Below are positions 11,080 to 22,215 of a stretch of 64,000 nt of DNA, piece after piece. The DNA comes from Lycorma delicatula (lineage: Eukaryota > Arthropoda > Insecta > Hemiptera > Fulgoridae), in NCBI RefSeq assembly GCF_047948215.1, contig NC_134455.1:308716147-308780146 (forward strand). The letters run 5' to 3'. A program made the translations under genes and the position numbers. How positions within the stretch are numbered: position 1 is the stretch's first letter; each line of letters begins with the position of its first letter. The notes under the pieces were generated by a model that worked only from the letters and a program-made list of their open reading frames with translations, had not been told where the DNA came from and did not search any database.

Positions 11080-11790
11080 ACTGTTTATTCCCCACGACTT
11101 CGGTCGCGTGGATGTCCGATTTGTACCTAGAATAAGTTTTCAAAATAAATATTAGGTTTTTGTCAAAATTCTACTATAGTTTAAAAGTGATGTTTTAGCG
11201 AAAATACTGGCAAATTTGTCTATTTACTATGAAGATATTTTGGTTTTACCTTCGCGGCTTCATATAGCTCCATGAAAAACCTTTCCCCTTTGATATCCCC
11301 AAATAGAATTTTTGAAGAATTATGAAATAAGTATAATTTTATTTTAAAGAAGTATCTAAATACCAATTTTTACTTACGGTACCCGAGATATATAATTTTC
11401 ATGAAAAACGTTGTCCACTTTCCCATCTCTCAAACTGGATATTTTTAAATTTTGAAATACGTATAATTTTATTTTTAAATTTTGAAATACGTATAATTTT
11501 ATTTTTAAAACTGTGTTCAAATACCAATACTCAATGTTCTAAAACCTTTGCTTCTTGAGACAAACAATTTTCGTACAAAAATTTGCTTCCTCTTTTCACC
11601 CTGTTATAGACGGAGTTTTTCAATATCCTTCCTTAGCCTACGTTATAAAAATAATGTATTCTTCAAAATTCGTCTATCTAGGTTAAGCGGTTTGAGCTGC
11701 GCGTTGATTAGTCAAGCAGGATACTTCGTTTTATGGGTTTACTTCAACGTACTCGTAAGTTATTTATGTGGAAAGCGTTTGCGGTAATTA
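11080..11790 (+). repeat. dispersed repeat, copy 1 (related to 45550-46580)
   Basis: This block shares an ordered series of motifs with 45550-46580. They are 'tgtacctagaataagttttc' (other copy tgtacctagaataggttttc), 'gaaataagtataattttatt' (gaaataagtacaattttatt), 'gagatata' followed by 'tcatgaaaaacgttg', 'ttatagacggagtttttcaa' (ttatagacgaagtttttcaa) and 'aagcggtttgagctg'. Its 5' end has cccacgacttcggtcgcgtgg, a motif I know from 3' ends of insect non-coding TE copies. No coding capacity is evident; the 79-codon frame at 11548-11787 is not conserved in the other copy. Confidence 0.65.
11443..11505. repeat. two tandem units of ~30 bp
   Basis: The unit 'tttttaaattttgaaatacg' plus 'tataatttta' occurs twice in succession without change, within the dispersed repeat. 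The other copy at 46.3 kb has it once. This is a local slippage-type duplication. Confidence 0.8.
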
Positions 11791-12984
11791 CAATAATTAA
11801 AAAAAAAAAAATTATAATATATAAACATATATTTACAAACATTTATGTTCAACACTTTAATTACCTTAAATATTTACAATTATAAAATTCTTTCCGGCAT
11901 GACTGACAGTTATTACTATAGTATCCTTTTTATGATGAACGGTTTCATAGAGTTTAATATTTACGAACAATATCACTTGATTTTTAATCCGGTCTGTTTT
12001 TCAAAATATTTATCTGAATTAATCCAAAGTTGTGCACTACATTCCATATTGTAGGTTAAACTGGTCTTGAGACATAAAACCAAATGTAGGCCGACACATA
12101 CATATAAATTTATTACCGAAAGATTGTTATTGTACGATTCAGCGAGCTTAAAATTTTCAAAAATCAGACGGGGGAATTTTTTAAGAGACGTAATCTCACA
12201 TTTGTATGTACTGTAATATTTGGGAATATAAACTATAAATTTTAGAAAGAAAACTTACACAGTAATTACAAAAGATTCCTGATCACAGTCATGTAATCAA
12301 AAGATCTGCTGTGCCAATAAAAAATATATGCAAGTTAAAATTCTATATGAACGATTTGAATTGATCTTAATTAAAATTTTCACTTTGAAATAGATATTAA
12401 AATCGAATATTTTCTTCATGTTACGTGAAATAAATTTTATAAAATAAAAACCCAAATTTTCTTCACAAAAAATTAAGGTTCTAAGTAGCAAACAAAATTT
12501 AAAAAACAAATTCACAAATTTTTGTTTTTAATTAATGTTCAAAATGATGTGATGAAATAAGGCAGCAGCAGTAGGTATAACGCCATCAACAATATTATTT
12601 TGGTATTACCTATACACTATTAAAAAAAAAGTCGATTAAAAACCCTAAAACCTGGAGGTTCCCTAAACTTCTCTATTAAAACTCTAAGGAACCTAAAGAT
12701 GTTCCTTAACCTCTCTATAAAAGGGTTTACTGGAACTATAATTTATACACATAAACATTCAAACCACTAACAATATTGGAAACTAGAAGTAAACGATTAT
12801 TCATGAGCTTGAAAAGTTGATCTTAGGTGTGTATGTCGTATCACATAAACTGACTTCTTTTATACTGAAATTTATACTTGATTAACTGTGAATACACGTG
12901 TATAGTACATTTTATTTAAAGTAGAATCTGAACAGTGTCTGTCTCTATATACATGTACCAAGGAGTACGTTTGCTGTAATACTT
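11791..12984. other. AT-rich DNA, nothing recognised
   Basis: Several short frames are open by chance. None has recognisable similarity to a protein family. Confidence 0.5.
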
Positions 12985-13800
12985 TTAACTAGATTTCATA
13001 AAAAAGCTACCTATTGTAATGGGTACCATGATTCGACTTCCGGAAAATTTCGACATATCTTTGCGTTTCACATTCCCCAGACCCCAAAACCACCGTCAGT
13101 TCAAAATTTTATACATACATTTATATACACATGCACACACATTTCACTTTCTTGTGGACACGGTAACTGCAGTAATTCTCCGCCAACCACTTTCAAATTG
13201 ACACATAAAATATAACGACCCAAAATCTCGATCGAGTTCGTTAATGGACAAAATCGGACCATGGGGGTGGAAATGGGAGGGCTTTTTCGAAAAAACAAAA
13301 TATCGCTATAACTTTCTTATTAAGTAAAATACCAAATTCGTTTAAAGTTGCTACTATTCTTTCGATAATGGCCTAAAACTTACGCAATAAAGTTTTTCGA
13401 TATCACCAACCACTGGACCAGGGGGTGGAAAAAATTGGGTTTCGAAGACAAAAATCATACCTCTCTTAATTGGAACAGTATCGAATCAGTTTAAAGTGAT
13501 CGTTAGTCCTCTAAACATTACCTAAAACCTTTATCTGAAACAAGTTTTGATATGACTAACCCTTACGACAAGGGATGGCCAAAATGTTGCTGGAATTGTT
13601 AGAAGATGAGGCTTGTCGTATGCGAAACATGTGAATTTTTTTTCACATGCAACCATTGTCGTATTGAATAAATTTAAAGTTTTTCTTAACTTTAAGGTGG
13701 AAATCTTTGTTATCCCCTACTTAACATTGGTTAAATCTACCTCCGCCTTCCGGCGTGCCGAAAGGGGTTTTTTTTATTTTGTGAACGTTTATAAAAACGT
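12985..13800 (+). repeat. ~0.8 kb dispersed repeat, copy B (inverted relative to copy A)
   Basis: This is the plus-strand partner of 866-1612. It begins near 'agatttcataaaaaagctac' and runs through 'gattcgactt', 'cattccccagaccccaaaac', 'cttgtggacacgg', 'atctcgatcgagttcgttaa' and 'ggtggaaatgggagggc'. It ends near 'cgccttccggcgtgccgaaa'. Relative to copy A it has small insertions near 13017-13060. It contains the same internal palindrome around 13626-13650. Copies A and B are separated by about 11.4 kb and point in opposite directions, like terminal inverted repeats, but no gene set between them belongs to one element. Confidence 0.7.
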
Positions 13801-13834
13801 AATAACACATAATAATAGCGTAAAAATTACTGAC

Positions 13835-14030
13835 ATAGAATTAAATAATAATAATCCTGGTTTAATATCTGGTTTTAAATATTGTTTCCCGTAACTATGA
13901 ACGAAACTCTAAACTTTCTCTCTCTCTCTTTAAACCTCTTTTATTTCTATTGTTCAACCTTTAGATAAGTTATCCGTATTTATTAAGAAAGAAAGTAAAA
14001 ATTACCAAAAGCAAAGACGTTTTTGGTAAT
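13835..14030 (+). repeat. dispersed repeat fragment, copy 1 (related to 15365-15540)
   Basis: The shared order is 'tctggttttaaatattgttt', 'cgaaactctaaactttctct', 'tttaaacctcttttatttct', 'gttcaacctttagataagtt', then 'aagaaag'. The copy at 15365-15540 shows the same succession (ggttttaaatatggtttctc, cgaaactaactctatctctc, tttaaactttttttatttct). It is non-coding and contains a short CT-rich run. Its origin is unknown. Confidence 0.55.
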
Positions 14031-14539
14031 TACACATAAACATTTTTTTTTTGGATAGTATAAGCGAAAATTCAATCCTTACGGAGAAGTTAACAAAGCT
14101 CACAAAAAAATTGTTCATCCAAAATTAAATATCTAAAAATCCAAATCGGTTGAATTCTTTTCATACAGGTCATATCTTTTATGTAGATGAATATAAAAAA
14201 ATTGCACGACATTCGATGGTCTGTACAAAAAAAAATAAATATTCTTAATAGTTTTAAAAATTTCATATAGTTCCAATAAAAAAAATAATAATAAAATTTA
14301 AGGCGTTATCGTAAGGGATTGTTGAAACGAAAAATTAGAAATTCAAATCTTTGTTGTACCTACGTAACATAATAAAGTATAACTTCTTTAAACATTGGTT
14401 ATAAAAATAAAATTAATACTATTTTAAATACAGGGGAAGAATTTTTCCTGTATTTACTTTTTATTTTTTGTCTTAAGAAATATTTTAAAGAGATGATTTT
14501 CTTGGCCTTTCGATCCTTTTTGGCCTTTCATAAACTATT

Positions 14540-14917
14540 CTCAATAATTTGTATAAATTAATGTTTCCACTTACCAACAATTTTCAGTGTTTTTGTCCTA
14601 GCGCTTTCGGAGTCACTTCTCCATCATCAGGGATTTTACTGAAGTTCTTAATTTAATATTCATGTATATAAATTCTCTACGTATAATTACAATTACATCT
14701 AAGTTAAAACTGTGCATAATAAATGATCGTCTATAATGAACATAATTTTAACTTAAATTTAATTATAATTATACATAAAGAATTTAAACACATGAATATT
14801 AAATTAACAACTTCAATAAAATCCCTGACGATGGAGAAGTGCCTCCGAAAGCGCTATGATATATACACTGAAAATTGTTTGTAAGTGGAAACATTAATTT
14901 ATGCAAATTGTATTAAG
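14540..14917. mobile_element. palindromic MITE with ~175-bp arms
   Basis: The left arm from about 14546 runs 'aatttgtataaattaatgtt', 'ccacttacc', 'caattttcagtg', 'gcgctttcggagtcacttct', 'catcatcagggattttactg', then 'ttaatttaatattcatg'. The right arm up to about 14909 gives the complement in reverse order (catgaatattaaatt ... aaaatccctgacgatggaga ... tccgaaagcgct ... cactgaaaattg ... taagtggaaacattaattta). The centre is near 14728. No protein is encoded and no clear target duplication is visible, so the superfamily is unassigned. Confidence 0.75.
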
Positions 14918-15364
14918 TCAAATGCTTAGAAAATTAAATCTAAACAATATTCTAAATAAACCTCCAAAATAAGAATAAATCCTTGGACCATGATGAACGT
15001 TATATATCAATTTTTCTATTGATAATAAAAAAAAAAAAAATTTAAATTTATTTCTTTAATTTGCATTACAGTAGAGGTTATAAATTTTTAATTTTGAAGG
15101 CTCCACAAAAATTGTAATAGCTGTCAAATAGAATTCAGAAAAATTAAAATTTAAAGTATTGCTTCTGCTTGTAATACTACAAATGTTGTAAAACGAACTG
15201 CTACTTCATAAAAATCGTTGAAGTCGATGCTTAAAAAAAGATTTCATTAAAAAGTCAGAACATAATGTATTAGTTCCTGATTAGAAATGCTGTGAGTGTA
15301 TCAGTAAAGAACAAAAGAGAGGCAAGCAAAAATCTTTTTCAATACTTTTTCTTGAAATAAAAAA
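14918..15364. other. AT-rich DNA, nothing recognised
   Basis: This spacer lies between the palindromic MITE and the second copy of the dispersed fragment. No features were seen. Confidence 0.45.
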
Positions 15365-15540
15365 ACTTATTAGTAAATTTGGTTTTAAATATGGTTTCTC
15401 GACACTATAGACGAAACTAACTCTATCTCTCTTTAAACTTTTTTTATTTCTGTTGCCCAATCTTTAGAGAAGTTATTAATGTTAATTAAGAAAATAAATA
15501 AAGGTTTAAAAAAACGAGTAAAAGTATTTTACAATCTTAA
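15365..15540 (+). repeat. dispersed repeat fragment, copy 2 (related to 13835-14030)
   Basis: This is the diverged direct copy of the block at 13835-14030, in the same orientation about 1.5 kb downstream. Landmarks are 'ggttttaaatatggtttctc', 'tttaaactttttttatttct' and 'caatctttagagaagttatt'. Confidence 0.55.
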
Positions 15541-15633
15541 AATTTGTAATTTCTCTTGTCCTCTACTCTTTATGAAAACGTCTTACATTACAGGCATTTT
15601 ACTAAAACAACTATTGCAATTACAAGAGCAAAG

Positions 15634-15635
<2 letters not shown>

Positions 15636-15688
<53 letters not shown>
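15636..15688. repeat. (TA)n-(TG)n compound microsatellite
   Basis: About 20 TA units pass directly into about 7 TG units. Confidence 0.95.
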
Positions 15689-15868
15689 AAATTTTCTCCC
15701 ATTTCGATGTATTAAATTTTTAGAAGTTTATTAAAAAGATAAATAATTTCGAAATTTTTTTAATGCGTACTACAAAAACAATCACGCATTACTTTCCTTA
15801 AAATAACTAATTTTAAAATTCCTATACATAAAAAAAATTCCAATCATTCTGACATTTTTGTGAGGTAA

Positions 15869-15914
15869 AAATCTTTTGAGTTTATTTTATTTGTAAAATA
15901 AACTCAAAAGATTT
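15869..15914. repeat. perfect 21-bp hairpin with a 4-nt loop
   Basis: The arm 15869-15889 (aaatcttttgagtttatttt plus a) is followed by the loop tttg and its exact complement at 15894-15914. No T run follows and no gene is nearby, so a transcription terminator role is not supported. It may be a young inverted duplication. Confidence 0.85.
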
Positions 15915-16700
15915 ATATCAACAAGAATCTCGAAACTAATTTTCAGTGTTTACAAAAATTTCACCGTTTTAAATTGTATTTAGTTATATTTTACTATATT
16001 AAAAACAATTTATTTGACGTATTACCTCATGAAAACACCAAAACAATTATTAAAAATAAATAAAAAAGTTTTAAATATATTACAGTAAAGGTTTTTCGAT
16101 TTTGTAAACAAAAAGTTTTATTTTTATATTACGTAGAAAACTGTATAATTGTAAACCTGTACGCCTTGTGTACAGTAAATATTGTGTTAACTTACATAAT
16201 AAATTTAAAACATGAGTTGATCTTAAATATTGATATCTTTTGAACTACTAAAACCTAATAATTTTTCTAAGAGAAATTGTGTTGTTTATGTGTCATTTTT
16301 AAAATGGGATCACAGGATTAATGATGCATGAATGAAATATGAAGATTCATTTATACGCTTTTTATTATAAATGATCTGTTTAAAATTTAAGATCAAATAA
16401 ATCGCCTGTTTTTAAAACATGTAAGATAGTAAATTTAGTTAACGGTTATTATTAAGATAAATAAATAATAATAAAAAGAGATATCATAATAAAAAATTAT
16501 CGACAACGGTGTTGCTAAACTCTCTTGGTGTATGACCCTTGACCCCTCTATTACGCTACCGCTTTGCGTATACCCCTGAATTTTAATAGCAGTAAATAGT
16601 ATTCACGTAAATTTTAATAACATCAGTGCTCTATGCACATACAGACTTCACCTAACTAAATTTGAAAATTTTTACTATGAAAAAAGCAGCCAGTCCCGAG
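15915..16700. other. AT-rich DNA, nothing recognised
   Basis: No coding or element features were seen. Confidence 0.5.
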
Positions 16701-17504
16701 TTGCTAACTCAAAATAGACACTAGTGCGCGCGCGAAGAACAAGAATTTTATTCAACCTTTTTGCAACATTCAACATTTCATTACACCCCCAATAAAATAA
16801 AAAAGTGAAAAGATTTTTTGCACGAGTACCGTACTCCCCATGTTATAATATTGTAACGGGTACAAAAGCTTCCAGAAAGAAGAAAGACAAAATAAACAAA
16901 ATTTAGAAGAAACTACAAAGGAATTCTTTATAGAAAAGTATTTATAGAAATAGCATAGAAGACTCGGACAATGTAAATTATTACGCATGAACAATCAAAA
17001 GGACGGGCCAGGTACTGCTACTGCAGGTCAGGAGTACAGCCGGGGATCGGTGGAGAATAGTTTTCAAGCTTTATTAGTTTTGTGTGCGATAAAAGCGATC
17101 AAGTGTGTACGGGAGCATACGGTTTTTGGCCTACTGTTAGCACAAGCGACTCCTTCCGGCGAAGGGAAAGCATTGCTTCCTCCAATAACTAAAGTTTCGT
17201 CGGCCGCATTCCTTTTAGACCGAAAGGCCTTCAGTAGACGGACTGAAGGGGAATCGTGACGGGATAATGACGCTTATACATTGGTTAATAAGAAAGACCC
17301 AGCAACAAGAGACTGCGATCCAGACTTTGCGATTAATAGCGGAATATGAATCTTCCGTTACACTTGCGTTCTGTTCCGGAGTATTCGGAGTAAGTGTTTG
17401 GTAACAAGCGAGTGACGTATGCGTGCGAGTCATTTTGACAGTGGTTGAAAACATGAAGCTGTTCGGTTAGATATTTGTGAAAAGGAGTGAAAATGACAGT
17501 TTTA
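16700..17504. other. GC- and CpG-richer block of unknown origin
   Basis: Composition rises sharply against the AT-rich surroundings and CpG is frequent (gtgcgcgcgcgaag near 16724; cgtcggccgcattcc near 17199). The 90-codon frame at 16987-17259 starts MNNQKDGPGTATAGQEYS and resembles no family I recognise. Short ATGs occur near the right edge (17453, 17492). The block ends exactly where the mariner MITE is inserted. It could be a host promoter/first exon or the 5' part of an unrecognised retroelement; neither can be decided from sequence alone. Confidence 0.35.
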
Positions 17505-18162
17505 CAAGGGCTATTCAGAAAGTAAGGAACGTTTCCACCTGACGCCGCCAGGCGCACGCCAATCGCGTATATATTGGTGTACTCGTGCTCGGCACCTCAG
17601 TCAGCGTCCAGCCGTGACAACGGGAACATCTCCGCACTGCCCGCTTTTTTTATATACAAATTTGAAATGTGTGCTGCCATTGAAAATCCCGCCAGTTGTG
17701 AAGTGCGGTTTGCGATTCGTTTTTTGTTGCCAAAAAACTTAAAACCAATAGAAATTCATCGGGAACTGTGTGAAGTGTACGGGAACAACGTAATGAGTGA
17801 AAGTTCTGTCAGGAAGTGGTGCATTCAGTTTAAAAATGGCCGAACAAACGTTCACGATAAAGAGAAGAGTGGACATCCGAGCACTGTGACTGACGATCTG
17901 GTCTCCAAAGTTGACGAAAACATTCGTGAAAACCGCCGTTTCACAATAACTGAGCTTTCTCTGTTTCCCACAAGTTTCACGGACTTTACTGTTTGAAATT
18001 TCAAAGCTTGTCCACCGCTATGATAAGTGCCTGAATTTCTATGGTGATTATGTTGAAAAGTAGTATTTTAGTCCCTCTTTCACATGTATATAACAAAAAG
18101 TTTTTCTTGTACTTAGTTTTTTTTAAATTCCAAAACGTTCCTTACTTTCTGAATAGCCCTCG
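17505..18162 (+). mobile_element. internally deleted mariner element with intact terminal inverted repeats
   Basis: The left end is caagggctattcagaaagta then aggaacgttt. The right end is the complement of cgagggctattcagaaagta then aggaacgtttt. The arms of about 28 bp differ only at the second base. TA dinucleotides flank both ends (17503-17504 and 18163-18164), the target duplication expected of mariner. The 658-bp length and the missing catalytic core show a deletion derivative. It could only have moved with a transposase supplied in trans. Confidence 0.92.
17667..18063 (+). pseudogene. mariner (SETMAR-type) transposase, N- and C-terminal pieces only
   Basis: The ATG at 17667 begins a clear mariner DNA-binding domain of about 105 residues. 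It has NPASCEVRFAIRFL, the first helix-turn-helix (KPIEIHRELCEVYGNNVMSE), SSVRKWCIQFKNGRTNVHD, the GHPSTVTDDLV linker and a second helix-turn-helix beginning VDENIRENRRFTITELS. The frame then jumps to unrelated residues and stops at 17994-17996. The family's C-terminal tail reappears downstream near 18004-18063 (ACPPLYDKCLNFYGDYVEK), followed by its stop. The whole DDD catalytic core between them is deleted. The DNA-binding domain is uninterrupted, so such a copy could in principle still encode a DNA-binding fragment, though nothing here shows expression. Confidence 0.88.
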
Positions 18163-18164
18163 TA

Positions 18165-18580
18165 CATTCATTTACACAATGTAGGATAGTTCTTTTTGTA
18201 AATTTAAAAATGAATAATACTTACATAAAATGAATTGTATGGATTGTACATTTTCGATGATCTTATTGTAAACTCAATATTAGTTTACATTAGCTATTAT
18301 AAAGTTTTTTTAGTAGATCGGAATTATATTTTGGTGTTTATAATTTAACTGTAATTAAATGAAAATTTTGTATTTTATTTGAACTGCTACTTTTGTTCCT
18401 TATACATTACTTATGAGTAATAAATTGTATTTGTAACAACGTTTTACGTGTGCTATCTTTCAATATCCTCGTCGAACTGCAAACACTAAATTATACACTA
18501 CAGTATACACTACGCGACAGTATACACTAAATTACCTTGCCGGGAAGTCATATATTCATATATATATATACAAAAGAAAA

Positions 18581-18636
<56 letters not shown>

Positions 18637-21540
18637 CAACTGTACTGTTTTTAAATACAAGCAATATTATTAAATAAAATATTTATTGTTTTGTTTGTAA
18701 TTTTTAACGCTTCTTTTTCACGGGTACTTACATTTTTTAACTTGTATTTTATTTAAATTTTTATTTGTAATACTAATAATTTAAAAAAAATACAAGTTTA
18801 AATTTCATTTTTTTATAATTAACAAATTACAGAAGAGAATTATCTTTTTCATTAAAACTTAGGAAACAGATAAGTAGAATTACATTTCTAGAAATTTTTT
18901 TAAATTAATTTAATATTCTGAAGTGCTATGAATAGTTTGTGATAAAATAAAATATAATTTTTTTATTTATTCAAAGCAGAAATACGTCCGCTCACATATT
19001 TATTTAATGAATTTACTTATCATCAAAAGCCATATTTAAGTTAGCACCTGCTTTTGCATATCGGCAAGATATTAACTCGAAAAGATATATGACGACGCTA
19101 AATTACACACTTCTAAAGTTGTAATAAGAAACGTAATTTTTTTCTTTCTTTTTTAGTAAACTCAGATAAAACACTTGGTATGTACTTGTGAACTTTTTTA
19201 TATACAAAAAATACGTAACAGCTTTAATTACATATCAGAGGTTATAGACACAACGAAATTTAAATAGTGATTATATATATTTTTTTTTTCATTTGCCGTA
19301 AAACCGTAATTTTTTAAAATATTTGTATATCCTCTAAAAATTTCGATTTAAATATATGTACTTCGTAATCACGGTATAATAAATATTAAAAAATGTAATC
19401 TACTCTTCCACGTAAATAAATGCCTTATCGAGGAAAACTAATAACGGTTAGAGGCATAACGAATAAATGTATAGAACTCATTTACCGATAATACTGGCAG
19501 AAATTAGAAAATGTTAAATAAAACTTCAGAGGATTTGGCTAAAGAAATTTTTCAGAATAAAAATCAGCGGGAGAAAACTTCGATTACATAACTGGAATCA
19601 AAGGAAATAACGTTATTATGAATGCCAACAAAATAGGAAAAGATCGAAGAAAATTTAAAGAAATAATAAAGTATAATTTTTTAATTGAACAAATAATGCC
19701 CTGATCAGCAGAAAACAGTGCATATAATCTGTTTTTTCTAACAGAAACAAATAAGTTGATATGTTTTAGATTATCGATCCCAAATAGATAAGGCTTCGTA
19801 ACAAATTAATAATCAAACAAAAAAATATTGTTAGTAATTTGTTCTAATACATACGCACTTATCCCTATAAAGTATCTAAGGTATAACGCCACTAGTCACA
19901 GTTACCAGTGTTACTTTCTTCAGTCAGTAATGATGCTAATTATATAACCCATTCATTCGTTAAATGGGAGAGGGGTCACTTTTAAAGATGAATATCACTT
20001 GTATTTCAATGGGTTTAGCAACATTATTGATAAATAACACCATAACCGGTTCAGTGAAGATAACTGGGAAAACCTACTAGGTAACTCCTACTTAGTAACT
20101 CTGACGTATTTCTTATTTTTGAAAACGGTTATATATTTCCAAACGTGACCGATACATCATGTTATGTCACCCACAACCTACAACAATTTGTAATGGTATC
20201 AAACATAAAAAAAAGAAATTTGTTGAGAAAACGCTGAAGAAATGTTATATTTGAAGTCTGGCTTTAAATTCCTTTGAAACAGGATAAAATGACGCTACGA
20301 AGTTTTAAACGTAGATCCAGAAGAAGCAGAAATAATAAATCGGTAGGTAGAACTGAAAAGTATGTTAGAGAAAAAGGTAAACGGAAAAATTAAGGAATAA
20401 AAAAAGAGAATGCATTCACCACATCCGATATGAGAAATGAACTTTTTATTTTAAGAAAATCGCTGAAGCGACTCGTTCAGATAGAAATGATACAAACTGA
20501 AGGAAGACATAAAGGTTAAAGAATCCAGTTTGCCGACGAAGAAAATGACAATCGAACACGATTACTTGGTGAAGGACAACCCCTTGCAACAGTAAGACAA
20601 ATCACACATATCATCCATGATTAAAGGTAATTGAATTGTTTTTAGTAGATTACACAATTCTATACGTAGTATATTCTCAAAAAATTAAAGAAATGATAAA
20701 ATGCAAAAAAAAAAAAAATAATAAAACAGACTTTTAAAGATAAAATAAGGCACAATATGTTTTTGTTTATCAATAAAATAAGGCAAGACATCCTTTGACA
20801 CTTTTTACGGAGTTATGTGGAGCAATCATTTTAAAAAATGTTTACTAATTATTTTTGAATTGAATTTGTTTAAAATTCATTAAACATCTATTACTTTAAC
20901 TGATTTTGCATGCTTGTTGTACTTATATCTAGTCGTAAAGATGTAATAATGAAAATCCAGTATCATAAATAACCTTTGCACAATACAATATACCTTTGCA
21001 GTTCTTAAAACAATGAATTTTGTTAAAATTTACAGTAATTTACAATCTAGGAAAATGTATTAATGAATAACGAATACTGGATTTGAGAAACCATTTTTTT
21101 TTCAGGGTAATAAACCTTACGCCAATTCTGAACCCGTGCCTAAACATGTGCAAACAATACATTATAGTATGGAGGTAAAAAAACTTTAAATTTCATCAGT
21201 ATAGACTTTTACTGATACTTGTATTTACTTCTATAATCTCTGTTAAAAGTGATGATGCCACATTTTGCGATTTCACAAATTTTTTTTTTCAGTTAAGTAT
21301 AGAATGGTATAAGAGATCAACTTCTCGGTTATGAGAAAAGCCTTATTTTTAAAATAATCAATTTACTTTAAAAAAAATATTCAAAGCTTCAAAAAGTAAT
21401 CGGTGAAGGTAAATCAAAAGTCTAAAATTATATCATCTGGTTTGAATTAATCTTACTATTTAGTTATTTCTTCCGTGTTTTAAGACAATGTAACTAAAAA
21501 AATAAAATAAAAAGCGCAAAACGTTTATATTTGTCTAAAA
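18165..21540. other. AT-rich DNA with a microsatellite; no gene seen
   Basis: Apart from the microsatellite at 18584-18636 I recognise nothing. The stretch 20280-20640 is a little richer in codon-like sequence (agaagaagcagaaataataa) but has stops in all frames and no motif I can name. Confidence 0.45.
18584..18636. repeat. (TA)n-(TG)n compound microsatellite
   Basis: About 19 TA units are followed by about 7 GT units. The architecture matches the microsatellites at 15636 and 61922. Confidence 0.95.
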
Positions 21541-21544
21541 ATGA

Positions 21545-22215
21545 CAGACTTAATTACTTTGCGGAGAAGGCTTGTCATGCCTTCTTTGGTATTCGATGAG
21601 TGGTAAATCCTGATTGAGGGTTTTAATTTTAAGACTATGAGTATCCTGTATAAGGGCATGGTGCGAGGAAATTATGCTACATGCGGCGCCTGTTTGGGCG
21701 GATAGACTAAAAGCTATCAGGAAATATTATTAAGAGCTTAACGCCATTTATTATTAACGGTAACGGGAGGTTATCGTACTATTTCACGGGAAGTAATCTT
21801 GGTGATTGCAGGCGTGAAACCGATAAATTTAATCGAGTCAGAAAAGCAGCAGCGTTATGTTTCTAAGTCAGGAGAATTGACTTCAGAAAAAATTCGCGAG
21901 AAAGACGGCATAAAATGCTTTATGGCAGGCCAGATGGCATGAGGTAGCGGGTGGGCGTTATACGCATGATCACTTCCCAGACGATGTTGATTTGCGGAGC
22001 GCCCCTTGGGCTCACCTAACAAGTATGTGACGCAATTTCTTTCTGGTCATGGCGCCTTCCGAGACAGACTCCAACGATTTGGCCTGGTGGATTCAGATGT
22101 GTGTCCAGATTATGGACAACTAGATGAGGTATACCATGAAATTTACGAATGCGCGTAATACGAACTTTTGCGCACGTAAACTATTTGTCGGGTAGACATT
22201 AGATCTCCTTGAGAA
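21545..22215 (+). pseudogene. R1-like LINE ORF2, 3' part only, decayed
   Basis: These are remnants of the region downstream of the reverse transcriptase in an R1-clade non-LTR retrotransposon. LHAAPVWADRLKAIRKYY near 21670-21725 matches YAAPIW of the better copy at 42550. TKYVTQFLSGHGAFRDRLQR then FGLVDSDVCPDYGQLDEVYH near 22020-22140 matches YYLTQILSGHGSFEYYLHRF at 42880. The C-terminal zinc-finger site reads C-P-D-Y, then H-E-I-Y-E-C, so the second cysteine is replaced by tyrosine. Stops and frameshifts are frequent. Sequence divergence shows it is a different family or an older copy than the element at 38727-43525. Confidence 0.75.

Noticed and set aside
11443..11505. CRISPR-like repeat
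   Set aside because: Only two adjacent identical units without spacers, in eukaryotic DNA; this is a tandem slippage duplication.
16987..17259. 90-codon frame as a host gene
   Set aside because: No recognisable domain or splice structure. It is kept only as part of an unexplained GC-rich block.
17574..17666. Upstream extension of the mariner frame (MVYSCSAPQ...)
   Set aside because: Family similarity starts at the ATG at 17667; the extension is the element's 5' untranslated part.
19400..20640. Possible retroelement coding remnant
   Set aside because: Stops in every frame and no motif that could be tied to a known family.
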